Source of the DNA: Acetobacteraceae bacterium
Lineage (GTDB): Bacteria; Pseudomonadota; Alphaproteobacteria; Acetobacterales; Acetobacteraceae
DNA: 64,000 bases
Reading direction: 5' to 3'
Assembly (NCBI GenBank): GCA_003506895.1
Contig: DNXO01000026.1
Coordinates: 21,756-85,755, forward strand
A model generated the notes under the pieces. The model was not told the DNA's origin, made no database searches, and worked only from the letters and a program-made list of their open reading frames with translations. The number at the start of each line of letters is the position of its first letter. The first letter of the stretch is position 1. Positions 33,316 through 41,789 of the stretch are shown here, piece by piece. Position numbers and translations under genes: made by a program.

Positions 33316-33385
33316 GGCGCATTTGGACGGGCCGGACACAGCCCCGGACCAGCGTCTGGATGAACCATTGAAACAAGAGATCAAT

Positions 33386-33421
33386 GGCCCTCGCCCTGGC
33401 TGGTTCAGCCGGGCAAGGGCC
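33386..33421. terminator. Imperfect bidirectional hairpin
   Basis: GGCCCTCGCCCTGGCT (33386-33401) pairs with AGCCGGGCAAGGGCC (33407-33421) with one mismatch and one bulge around GGTTC. It lies between the small plus-strand ORF and the end of the minus-strand molybdopterin gene and could terminate both. Confidence 0.45.
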
Positions 33422-33432
33422 GTGTCACAAAG

Positions 33433-35799
33433 TTAAGCCGCCGCCTGGATCGCTTCCCACACCCGCAGCGGTGTCGCCGGCATGTCGATGTGCTTGATCC
33501 CATAGACCGATAGCGCATCGACGACGGCGTTCATCACCGACGGCAGCGCGCCGGCACACCCGGCCTCACCGCAGCCCTTCGACCCAAGCAGGTTGGTTTT
33601 CGCCGGCACGGGGTGCGAGGCGAAATTGAACATCGGCGCATCGTTCGCACGCGGCAGAGCGTAGTCCATATAAGAGCCGGTCATCGGCTGGCCGCTCTCG
33701 TCATAGACCACGTGTTCCAGGAAGCACTGGCCGATGCCCTGCACAATGCCCCCATGCGCCTGGCCCTCGACCAGCATGGGATTCACGATCACACCGAAAT
33801 CGTTGACCATGTGGTAGCGGACGACCTCGGTCACGCCGGTTTCCGGATCAACCTCGACCTCGGCGATGTGGCACCCGTTCGGATAGGCGAAGGGCGGGCC
33901 CTCGGCGACATGGGAGACGGACAAGGTTTGCGGGACGCCTTCGGGTAGTTTGACGGCGCCCGTGCGGATTTGTTCCGCCAGTTCCATGATGCCGATGCGA
34001 CGATCCGTGCCGGCAATCCGAAACTGCCCCCCCGCTCGGACGATCTCAAACTCGATGTCGGCTTCGGCGGCCTCAAGCACATGGGCGGCGATTTTACGGC
34101 CGGCCTCGCGCACCTTTTCGGCGCCCTCGACGATCGCGGTGCCGCTGGCCATCAGCGATTTTGATCCGCCGGTGCCGCCGCCCGCCAGAAGCTCATCGGA
34201 ATCGCCCTGTAGCAGATTGATCTTCTCGAACGGAATACCCAGGCGGGACGCCAGCACCTGGGCGAACGGCGAGGCGTGCCCCTGGCCGTAATCCAGCGTG
34301 CCGGTGATGATCGTCACCGTACCGTCGGCTTCGAACCGGATGCCGCCCATTTCGGGGGCGGGCGGACCGGTGACCTCCAGGTACTGGCCGATGCCGCGGC
34401 CGCGCAGTTTGCCGCGTTCGGCGCTTTCCTTCTTCCGCGCCGGGAAGCCGTCCCAGTCGGCCACCGCGAGCGCCTTTTCCAGGATCGTCGGGAAATCGCC
34501 GCTGTCATAGGTCGTGCCGGCGGGAGTCTTGTAGGGCATCGCGTCGGGTTGGATGTGGTTGCGGCGGCGGATGTCGGTGGGGTCGATCCCCATCTCGCGC
34601 GCGGCGGTGTCCAGCAACCGCTCGATATAATAGTTGCCTTCCGGGCGCCCGGCGCCGCGATACGGGCCAACCGGGCTCGTGTTGGTAAACATCGCCTTGG
34701 CGCTGACCTCCTGCAACGGAGTCGCATACACGCCGATGGTGTTGCGGACGATGTTGCCCGTCGGCTGCAACACCGTGCCGTTGGACAGGTAGGCACCGAT
34801 GTTGCCGTAGCCCGTCACCCGCAGCGCCAGGATCTTGCCCGAGGCATCCAGCGCGATCTCCTGCTCCATGTCATGGTCGCGGCCATGGCTGTCGGACAGG
34901 AAGCTTTCGCCGCGTTCGTCTGTCCACTTCACCGGCCGGCCCAGCAGCTTCGAGGCATACAGGATGGCGGGGTATTCGGGGTAGCAGGACGATTTCATCC
35001 CGAACGAGCCGCCGACATTGCCGGTCAGAACGCGGATTTTCTCCACAGGCGCCTTCAGCGGCCCGATCAGCAACTGGCGCATGTTGAACACGCCCTGGCA
35101 GCCCAGCCGCAACGTCCAGCGGCCGGTTTCGGCGTCGAACTCGCCGATCGCGGAGCGGGGTTCCATCGGGCAGACAACGACGCGGCTGTTGCGGATCTTC
35201 AGCTTGGTGACGTGGGCGGCTTTCGCGAACGCCGCCGCCACGGCGGCACCGTCGCCATGGTGGAAATCCAGAATCACGTTCGCCGGCGTGGTGTCATGGA
35301 CAAGCGGGGCGCCCGCGGAGGCTGCCGCGGCCGCGTCGGTGACGGCCGGCAGCGTATCGATATCGACGAACACGGCTTCAGCGGCATCCTTCGCCTGCTT
35401 GACGGTTGCCGCGACAACCAGTGCGACGGGATCGCCGACGAAGCGAACCTTGTCCGTGGTCAGGATCGGCTGCGTCGGTTTCGGCATGTCGGACCCGTCG
35501 CGCATCTTGAACGCCATACCAGAGGGCATGTTGCCCATACCGGCATCGATCAGGTCCTGCCCGGTCAGCACCGCGAGCACACCGGGAAGTTCCTTGGCGG
35601 CACTGGTGTCGATGGAGCGGATGATCCCATGAGCCGCGTTGGACCGTACCATCACGCCAAAGGCCTGACCCGGACGGTTCAGGTCGTCGGAATAGCGGCC
35701 CTCGCCGCGCAGCAGGACCGGATCTTCCTTTCGTGGCACCGGCTGACCGACCGCATACCGTTCCTCGGCGAACTGGGTCAGATCCACTTGTCCAATCAT
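33433..35799 (-). CDS. Xanthine/CO dehydrogenase family molybdopterin-binding large subunit
   Basis: A 788-residue molybdenum hydroxylase large subunit. The N-terminal GQPVPRKEDPVLLRGEGRYS, the TGNVGGSFGMKS loop, the active-site loop GPYRGAGRPEGN and GQGHASPFAQV are clear. The loop is of the PYRGAGR type (form II CoxL-like), not the AYRCSFR type of true CO dehydrogenases, so an aldehyde or aromatic substrate is more likely than CO. The FeS and FAD subunits that normally accompany it are absent here. ATG at 35799 has GAGGGA 7 nt upstream; a TTG at 35814 is rejected. Confidence 0.9.
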   Translation of the reverse strand: MIGQVDLTQFAEERYAVGQPVPRKEDPVLLRGEGRYSDDLNRPGQAFGVMVRSNAAHGIIRSIDTSAAKELPGVLAVLTGQDLIDAGMGNMPSGMAFKMRDGSDMPKPTQPILTTDKVRFVGDPVALVVAATVKQAKDAAEAVFVDIDTLPAVTDAAAAASAGAPLVHDTTPANVILDFHHGDGAAVAAAFAKAAHVTKLKIRNSRVVVCPMEPRSAIGEFDAETGRWTLRLGCQGVFNMRQLLIGPLKAPVEKIRVLTGNVGGSFGMKSSCYPEYPAILYASKLLGRPVKWTDERGESFLSDSHGRDHDMEQEIALDASGKILALRVTGYGNIGAYLSNGTVLQPTGNIVRNTIGVYATPLQEVSAKAMFTNTSPVGPYRGAGRPEGNYYIERLLDTAAREMGIDPTDIRRRNHIQPDAMPYKTPAGTTYDSGDFPTILEKALAVADWDGFPARKKESAERGKLRGRGIGQYLEVTGPPAPEMGGIRFEADGTVTIITGTLDYGQGHASPFAQVLASRLGIPFEKINLLQGDSDELLAGGGTGGSKSLMASGTAIVEGAEKVREAGRKIAAHVLEAAEADIEFEIVRAGGQFRIAGTDRRIGIMELAEQIRTGAVKLPEGVPQTLSVSHVAEGPPFAYPNGCHIAEVEVDPETGVTEVVRYHMVNDFGVIVNPMLVEGQAHGGIVQGIGQCFLEHVVYDESGQPMTGSYMDYALPRANDAPMFNFASHPVPAKTNLLGSKGCGEAGCAGALPSVMNAVVDALSVYGIKHIDMPATPLRVWEAIQAAA

Positions 35800-35923
35800 A
35801 CGCGCGTCCCTCAAACCGTTGTGCTTTGCACCATGGCGGCGGTTTCGCCGAGCGGCAACCCGGGCGCTGGCCCGCCCGCCCCGAAAATGGCACTATGGCC
35901 AGAACGGACGACGGAGGATCTGA

Positions 35924-36160
35924 ATGCCCACCTATGACTATGAATGCGCGGACTGCGGACCGTTCACCGAGGTACGGCCGATGGCGGAATACGATCGCCC
36001 ACAACCATGCCCGGACTGCGACCAGCCGGCGCCGCGCCTGCTGACCGCTCCGGCGCTGTCAGGCGGAGCGCAGGAAGCAACGTCCGGCACGGCGCCAGCG
36101 GCGCACGCGGGCGGCTGCGCGTGCTGTGCCCCCCGACGGCTGTCGGCGGAGGCGGTTTGA
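35924..36160 (+). CDS. FmdB family zinc-ribbon protein
   Basis: A 78-residue protein with the FmdB zinc ribbon: YDYECADCGPF near the start and CPDCDQPAPRLL about 20 residues later give the two Cys pairs. The C-terminal half is Gly/Ala-rich and ends with GGCACCAPRRL, another cysteine group. FmdB-like proteins occur beside formamidase or molybdoenzyme genes; here a molybdopterin enzyme is divergent, 124 bp away. A GGAGGA Shine-Dalgarno precedes the ATG. The biochemical role is not established. Confidence 0.85.
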   Translation: MPTYDYECADCGPFTEVRPMAEYDRPQPCPDCDQPAPRLLTAPALSGGAQEATSGTAPAAHAGGCACCAPRRLSAEAV

Positions 36161-36385
36161 ATCGGCCTCCCTCTCGTTTCAGGGAGAAGGCGGCGGTGCG
36201 GCAGGAACGGCCCGAACTGTCATACCCGAAAACCGGCAGACAAATGCGAAGAGCCGGAGACGGCGCGGCAATCTGATCCAAACCCGTGCGGTTGCGGATC
36301 GCCCCGTCGCCTTCGGCCCTTCGCATTGGCAATGTCATTCAGCACCGGTCGCGCCGGTATCGCCCCCCCGCAATGACGACCCAGG

Positions 36386-37972
36386 CTATCGTTCGTCCAG
36401 CAACGGCCGCCATGCGCGCCCATCCCGCATCAGCAGCGCGTCCGCGTCGGCCGGGCCATCACCACCAGACGCATAGTTAGGAAACCCCACGGGCTTTTCC
36501 GTGGACCAGGTTTCCAACACCTTCCCCACCACCCGCCACGTCTCCTCAACCATATCCGCTCGGTTGAACAGCGTCTGGTCACCCGTCATCACGTCGTAAA
36601 TCAGCGTTTCGTAGCCAATGTTCGGTTCCTTCGGAAACCAGTCGGCATAGTTGAACGCCATGCGCACCGCCGCCAGGTCAACAACCGGTCCGGGCCGCTT
36701 CACCTCGAACTGCAAGGCAATGCCTTCCTCCGGCTGGATCTGCAGCAACAGCCAGTTCGGCGGCAAGGTGGCGACATTGGTATCCTCGAAGGGCGCGGAC
36801 GGGGCTGACTTGAAACGGATCGCGATTTCCGTCACCCGGCGGGGCATATGCTTCCCCGTGCGCAGGTAAAATGGCACGCCCGCCCAGCGCCAATTGTCGA
36901 TCCCCAGTTTCATCGCGACATAAGTCTCGGTGAGCGAGGCCGGATCGACGTCCTTTTCCTGTCGGTACCCGATCACGCCATCAGGACCCGGACCATACTG
37001 GCCGCGGACGGCGTCTTCCGGTTCCACCGTATGCATGGCGGTAAATACATCGGTCTTCCGGCTGCGCACCGCGCGCGCCTCGAACCCGGCGGGAGGCTCC
37101 ATCGCCACCATCGCCAGAAGCTGGAACACATGGTTCGGCACCATGTCCCGCAACGCTCCGGTTTTCTCGTAGAACCGGCCCCGCGTTTCCACACCAACGG
37201 TTTCGGCGACGGTGATCTGCACGTGGTCGATCCGGTCGCGGTTCCACAGCGGCTCAAACATCCCGTTGGCGAAGCGCAGCGCCATGATGTTCTGAACGGT
37301 TTCCTTTCCCAGAAAATGGTCGATCCGGTAGATCTGATGTTCCTGCGCGCAGCGCAGGATCGCCGCATTGAGGTCCTTCGCCGACGCCTCGTCGTGGCCA
37401 AACGGCTTTTCGACCACCACGCGGCGCCAATATTCCGGCCTCTTGCCGTCCCGGTCCCAGTGCTCCTCAAACAACCCGACCTTGCCGATATGAGTGATAA
37501 CCGGCTCGAAAAACCGGTCGGCGACAGCAAGGTAAAAGAGGCAGTTGCCGCCGGTATCGGACTTCTGCTCCAGATGCTGCTTCAGCTTCTGGTAAAGTCC
37601 ATCATCGCCGAAGTCGCCTTTGATATAGGACAGGCGGCCGGTCAGATGCCGCCAAACATCGTCCTCGATCTTGTCGATCCGGCTTTCGCCCGCCGCCTTA
37701 CCGATGAAGCTCTCCATCATCTGGTGCAGGCTCTCACGCCACTTATCGGCGTCCAGGTCGGCCAGATCGACGCCAATCAGTTCGAACTTCTCCGGCAGCA
37801 GCCCGGTGTGCGCCAGATTATACAACGCCGGCACCAGCAATCGCTTCGTCAGGTCGCCGCCCGCGCCAAAGATAACCATGGCGCACGGGCCGGGCGGCTT
37901 TGCCTCACGCCGCGGAGGCGACGCCACAACCTGCCCCCGGGCATTAGCCGTCGTTGGTTTCGCGTCTGTCAT
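36386..37972 (-). CDS. zwf: Glucose-6-phosphate 1-dehydrogenase
   Basis: A 528-residue enzyme oxidising glucose-6-phosphate to 6-phosphogluconolactone, the entry to the pentose phosphate and Entner-Doudoroff routes. The NADP motif MVIFGAGGDLTKRLL, the substrate signature YRIDHFLGKETVQN with catalytic His and Lys, and FANGMFEPLWNRD are unmistakable. The N-terminal 30 residues are a low-complexity leader common in alphaproteobacteria. The start at 37972 is favoured; the frame is open upstream but would run under the next gene. No pgl or edd lies nearby. Confidence 0.96.
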   Translation of the reverse strand: MTDAKPTTANARGQVVASPPRREAKPPGPCAMVIFGAGGDLTKRLLVPALYNLAHTGLLPEKFELIGVDLADLDADKWRESLHQMMESFIGKAAGESRIDKIEDDVWRHLTGRLSYIKGDFGDDGLYQKLKQHLEQKSDTGGNCLFYLAVADRFFEPVITHIGKVGLFEEHWDRDGKRPEYWRRVVVEKPFGHDEASAKDLNAAILRCAQEHQIYRIDHFLGKETVQNIMALRFANGMFEPLWNRDRIDHVQITVAETVGVETRGRFYEKTGALRDMVPNHVFQLLAMVAMEPPAGFEARAVRSRKTDVFTAMHTVEPEDAVRGQYGPGPDGVIGYRQEKDVDPASLTETYVAMKLGIDNWRWAGVPFYLRTGKHMPRRVTEIAIRFKSAPSAPFEDTNVATLPPNWLLLQIQPEEGIALQFEVKRPGPVVDLAAVRMAFNYADWFPKEPNIGYETLIYDVMTGDQTLFNRADMVEETWRVVGKVLETWSTEKPVGFPNYASGGDGPADADALLMRDGRAWRPLLDER

Positions 37973-38006
37973 GCCTGACAAATGAGGGCCGCCCTTCCCG
38001 GGTTGG

Positions 38007-38813
38007 CTACACGTTGGGGTGAGCCGGTTTGTACCACGACGGTGTGCGCTTCTCCCGGAATGCCGTCGTGCCTTCCAGCCCCTCGGCTGACGCACGCTGG
38101 GTCCAGCCCTCATGGGCCAGCATCGAAACCTGCCGCTCGTCCAGCAGCAGATCATTGGCCCCAAGGAAGCTGCTCTTGGTCATGGCGATGCCGGTCGGGC
38201 TACCCAGAAAGATGGCGTCCAGCACGGCATCCAGCTTCGCCTCCATCGCATCCGCCGCGACGACCTCATGAACCAACCCGATGCGTTCGGCCTCCGCCGC
38301 GCCAAAGCGTTCCCCGGTCAGGGCATAGCGCCGTGTGTGGCGCAACCCGATGGCATTGACCATGTGCGTGGAAATCGGTGTCGGCGACACGCCGACCCGG
38401 ATCTCGGTGATCCCGAACTGAGAATCGGGCGTCGCGAACGCGACATCGACGCAGCAGACGATACCGACCCCGCCGCCGAAGCAGGCTCCATGCACCAGCG
38501 CGATCGTTGGCTTGGGGAACTCGTTCAGCAACTGCATCGCGCGCGTGGTTGCGACAGACGCGGCATAGTTCGCTGTCGGCGGATAATGGGCGACTTCCCC
38601 AAGCCAACGGATATCCGCGCCGGCCTGGAAGTGCTTGCCGGCCCCGCGGATCACCAGACAGCGGACCGCGGGATCGCCCGCCAGCGCGGTCAGACCAGCG
38701 ATCAGGCCATCCAGCATCTCGGCATTGTAAGCGTTGCCGACTTCCGGCCGGTTCAGGGTCGCGGTGGCGACGCCGCGGTCGTCGACCGAGAGCAGCACTG
38801 GGGATTGTGTCAT
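38007..38813 (-). CDS. Enoyl-CoA hydratase/isomerase family protein
   Basis: A 268-residue crotonase-fold enzyme. VATATLNRPEVGNAYNAEML and GAGKHFQAGADIRWL give the oxyanion hole, and ALVHGACFGGGVGIVC is the second loop. VAFATPDSQFGITEIRVGV carries a glutamate at a position compatible with hydratase chemistry. Methylglutaconyl-CoA hydratase is one possible role, as in leucine breakdown, but no other leucine genes are here. The start at 38813 follows a GAGGAAA Shine-Dalgarno. It is 34 nt upstream of zwf on the same strand. Confidence 0.87.
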   Translation of the reverse strand: MTQSPVLLSVDDRGVATATLNRPEVGNAYNAEMLDGLIAGLTALAGDPAVRCLVIRGAGKHFQAGADIRWLGEVAHYPPTANYAASVATTRAMQLLNEFPKPTIALVHGACFGGGVGIVCCVDVAFATPDSQFGITEIRVGVSPTPISTHMVNAIGLRHTRRYALTGERFGAAEAERIGLVHEVVAADAMEAKLDAVLDAIFLGSPTGIAMTKSSFLGANDLLLDERQVSMLAHEGWTQRASAEGLEGTTAFREKRTPSWYKPAHPNV

Positions 38814-39051
38814 GGCGGTTTCCTCGGGGGGTTCGGTTTTGATGGCTTGCGAGCCACATTGCCTGGGTTGCGAGAGAAGGCAAATGCCGAATCTGAATAT
38901 CCTGACCCTGACCCGCGTCAGCGCAGCCGAGCGGGCGATGATCGAAGCGGTGGATTCATCGCGGGCACCGACCGACGGCGCGCCGCCGAACAATAAGATC
39001 GACTGTGATCAGGGATATTGCATAGTACCGTTCCCCAACCGGGAAAAGGCA

Positions 39052-39522
39052 ATGAACCCAACCCTCACCTTCATAGGCACCCTTCATACCCCCTGGCGCA
39101 CGGTTGCCGAGTGCCCTCGCAACGGACGCCAACCGGACCCGGCACCCGTCTGCACGGTTCGGGTACTTCCAGAATTCGCCGAAGGCCTTCGCGGCCTGGA
39201 GGGTATTTCTCATCTGATCCTGGTGTACTGGCTCGATCAGGCACTCAAGCCGAAGTTGACCTTCACACCGCCCTTCGATTCCGAACCCAGGGGCGTCTTT
39301 TCCACGCGGGCGCCGTTCCGGCCGAATCCCATCGGGCTGTCGGTGGTTGCGTTCGACGGTTTCGACGGCCCGGACACGCTGAAGGTGCGATTCCTGGACT
39401 GCGTGGACGGCACCAGGCTGCTGGATATCAAGCCCTATCTGCCAACCACGGACAGCGAGCCGGCCGCCACGATGGGCTGGCTCGACCCGCATGCCACGCG
39501 GAATAGCAACACCAGGGCCTAG
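39052..39522 (+). CDS. trmO: TsaA/TrmO family tRNA methyltransferase
   Basis: A 156-residue protein matching TrmO, which N6-methylates t6A37 of tRNA using SAM. Conserved pieces are FIGTLHTPWRT, the GLEGISHLILVYWLD core and the VFSTRAPFRPNPIGLSVV segment, with DIKPYLP near the C-terminus. The ATG at 39052 puts the core near residue 5 as in relatives; an in-frame ATG at 38884, with AAGG 3 nt upstream, would add 56 residues and is an open alternative. Its TAG overlaps the stop of the convergent MFS gene within CTAG. Confidence 0.83.
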   Translation: MNPTLTFIGTLHTPWRTVAECPRNGRQPDPAPVCTVRVLPEFAEGLRGLEGISHLILVYWLDQALKPKLTFTPPFDSEPRGVFSTRAPFRPNPIGLSVVAFDGFDGPDTLKVRFLDCVDGTRLLDIKPYLPTTDSEPAATMGWLDPHATRNSNTRA

Positions 39523-41168
39523 CCAAACAGGACGGCCACCTTCGTCAGCGTCACATCGATTCCCCACAGGATGGGAACCCCGACGGCGGCCCAGGCTAGC
39601 GCCGAGCCGACGCTCAGGGCCGGGATCCGGGTCGAGAACGTCCTGGCCGCACTGGTTGGGGTGCCCTGCAACGCCGCGATCTGGGCATCCGACATGAACC
39701 ATTTCGTTGTCAGCGGCCTGACCATCAGGTTTGCGACCAGCCCAATCAACAGCAGGCCGGCGAGCAGGTACATCGTCACGTCATAGACGGACGACCGGGG
39801 CACGCCCGTCGAAATCGCCGCTTGGCGCATATAGCCGACCAGCACTGGCCCGATGATCCCAGCGGTGGACCAGGCGGTCAGCAGCCGGCCATGGATCGCG
39901 CCGACGAACTGCGTGCCGAAGATATCCGCCAGATAGGCTGGCACGGTCGCGAAGCCGCCGCCATACATCGACAGGATCACGCAGAAGAACCCGACGAACA
40001 ACACCTTGCTGCCATGGTGCGCGGCCCAGGGCGCCGCCGCGTACAGCGCGATCCCCAGCAGGAAGAACACAAAATACGTCGATTTGCGGCCGATCTTGTC
40101 CGACAGCGAGGCCCAGAAGAACCGGCCGCCGATGTTGAACAGCGACAGCAGGCCCGCGAACCCGGCAGCGATCCCGGCGATGACCTGACGCTGCGGATCG
40201 GTCAACGCCGTGAACGAAACAGCGGGCTGGCCGATCAGGGATCCGCCGAAGATTTCCTGCAACATGGGCGAGGCCATGCTCAGCACGCCGATCCCGGCAG
40301 AGACGTTCATGCAGAGCACAACCCAGATGCACCAGAACGCCATCGTCTTGTGGGCATCACGCAGATGCACTTGCCTATGGGTGATCATCGTATTCGCGGT
40401 CGCGGCTGGCGGGTTCCAACCAGCCGGTTGCCATCCAGCGGCCGGCACGCGGTACCCGAAAGCGCCGCCCATCATGAACACGAAGTAGATTAGCCCCATC
40501 ACGACAAAGGTCTGCCACACGCCGACCGAAGTGTCCGTCTTGAAATAGGCCATCAGAAGCTGCGCCAACGGGGCACCGATCATCGCGCCGCCACCAAAAC
40601 CCATGATCGCCATGCCGGTCGCCATGCCACGCCGGTCCGGAAACCATTTGATCAACGTCGATACAGGGGAAATATAGCCAAGTCCCAGGCCGATGCCGCC
40701 CAGCACGCCCGTCCCGATCCAAAGAACCCAAAGTTGATGAAAGACGATTCCGACGGCCCCGATGAGCAGGCCACCGGACCAGCAGAGCGCGGCCACGAAA
40801 CCCGCCTTTCGCGGACCGGCTTTCTCCAGCCAGCCGCCCCACAGGGCAGCGGCAACGCCCAGGAAGAAGATAAAAAGTGTAAATATCCAGTTCAGGTCGG
40901 CAACCGTCCAATCGCAACTGGTCGTGAACAACGCATACAGAAGACCCGAACCCGCCGGGCAGGCTACCGCCTTGCCGCCACTGATCGCGTGGGCCAGCGG
41001 CAGCCAGAACACGCTGAAGCCATAGGCCATGCCAATACATAGATGGATAGCCAGGGCTGCTGGAGGAACCAACCAACGGTTGAACCTGGGTCCCGCAATA
41101 ATACGGCTACGGCCCAACAGGCCACCCGACGCTTCTTGCCCGCTGGGGCGGATAATAGCGGCATTCAT
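39519..41168 (-). CDS. OFA-type MFS transporter
   Basis: A 549-residue transporter of the oxalate/formate antiporter MFS group. IGMAYGFSVFWLPLAHA is the first membrane segment, and LGVAAALWGGWLEKAGPRK with FPDRRGMATGMAIMGFGGGA are diagnostic OFA loops. It is longer than OxlT because of an insert near residues 70-90 (CPAGSGLLYALFTTSCDW) and a C-terminal tail. The likely substrate is a small mono- or dicarboxylate. The start at 41168 has GGGAGA 6 nt upstream. The stop overlaps the TrmO stop. Confidence 0.87.
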   Translation of the reverse strand: MNAAIIRPSGQEASGGLLGRSRIIAGPRFNRWLVPPAALAIHLCIGMAYGFSVFWLPLAHAISGGKAVACPAGSGLLYALFTTSCDWTVADLNWIFTLFIFFLGVAAALWGGWLEKAGPRKAGFVAALCWSGGLLIGAVGIVFHQLWVLWIGTGVLGGIGLGLGYISPVSTLIKWFPDRRGMATGMAIMGFGGGAMIGAPLAQLLMAYFKTDTSVGVWQTFVVMGLIYFVFMMGGAFGYRVPAAGWQPAGWNPPAATANTMITHRQVHLRDAHKTMAFWCIWVVLCMNVSAGIGVLSMASPMLQEIFGGSLIGQPAVSFTALTDPQRQVIAGIAAGFAGLLSLFNIGGRFFWASLSDKIGRKSTYFVFFLLGIALYAAAPWAAHHGSKVLFVGFFCVILSMYGGGFATVPAYLADIFGTQFVGAIHGRLLTAWSTAGIIGPVLVGYMRQAAISTGVPRSSVYDVTMYLLAGLLLIGLVANLMVRPLTTKWFMSDAQIAALQGTPTSAARTFSTRIPALSVGSALAWAAVGVPILWGIDVTLTKVAVLFG

Positions 41169-41395
41169 CAATTTTCTCCCAGAAGAGTTTCTTATTTGAG
41201 GCGGCAGCGCCATCCATTTGGACCACGCCCCTCAAAAAGGCCGGATCGATCTAAATTTATGACGAATTGGAAATATCTCGAATTCGTCATAGCGCGCCAC
41301 ATAAAAATTGCACTGCCGGGACGGTTCGCGACACCGATGGCAAGCGCGACCGGCGCAGAAGTCGCTCGGGGCATGGGCGCCCCCAGGGTAATGTT

Positions 41396-41725
41396 CTACC
41401 GGTAGGCGGTTCCGCCGCCCTTTTCCAGCATCATAAGCGCGCTGCGAACCCGCATGATACCGCCCCGGGTCTGCCCGTGATCGCACATCCGCTGACCCTC
41501 GGAGGTCAGATCGGTCACTTCCCGGGGCACCGGCGCGGTCGCTAGCCGCACCAGATTGCCGACCCGGAGCAAGAGTTCCTGACAATACTCCGGCGTGTCG
41601 GTGGTAATCTCCATCGGACCGGCCGGGGCCGCGAGCTGAGCACGAGCCGATATCGCGGAGGCCAGCACCAACGCGCCTGAAAAGAGCGCGAAACCGGAGA
41701 AACGAAGGGCACGGGTGAGAAACAT
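41396..41725 (-). CDS. Small exported protein with two conserved-looking cysteines
   Basis: A 109-residue protein. The N-terminus FLTRALRFSGFALFSGALV and following ISARA-Q form a Sec signal peptide with cleavage near residue 29. The mature part has Cys48 (TPEYCQELLLRV) and Cys81 (EGQRMCDHGQTRGGIMRVRS), likely forming a disulfide in the periplasm, and is mainly helical. I do not know a named family. It follows the sensor kinase gene by 64 nt on the same strand and could be a regulon member or periplasmic partner of the kinase. Confidence 0.7.
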   Translation of the reverse strand: MFLTRALRFSGFALFSGALVLASAISARAQLAAPAGPMEITTDTPEYCQELLLRVGNLVRLATAPVPREVTDLTSEGQRMCDHGQTRGGIMRVRSALMMLEKGGGTAYR

Positions 41726-41789
41726 CAACCTCTGTTTGCCACAGGACGGCTCTCGTTGTCCTGTTTCAAACGTGAAAAAGGCGTTAGTA

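Noticed and set aside
33433..35799. Aerobic CO dehydrogenase (form I CoxL)
   Set aside because: The active-site loop is PYRGAGR, not the AYRCSFR needed for form I, and CoxS/CoxM are missing.
34276..35937. A 553-residue plus-strand frame opposite the CoxL-like gene
   Set aside because: Same pattern of antisense shadow; no recognisable domain and no ribosome-binding site.
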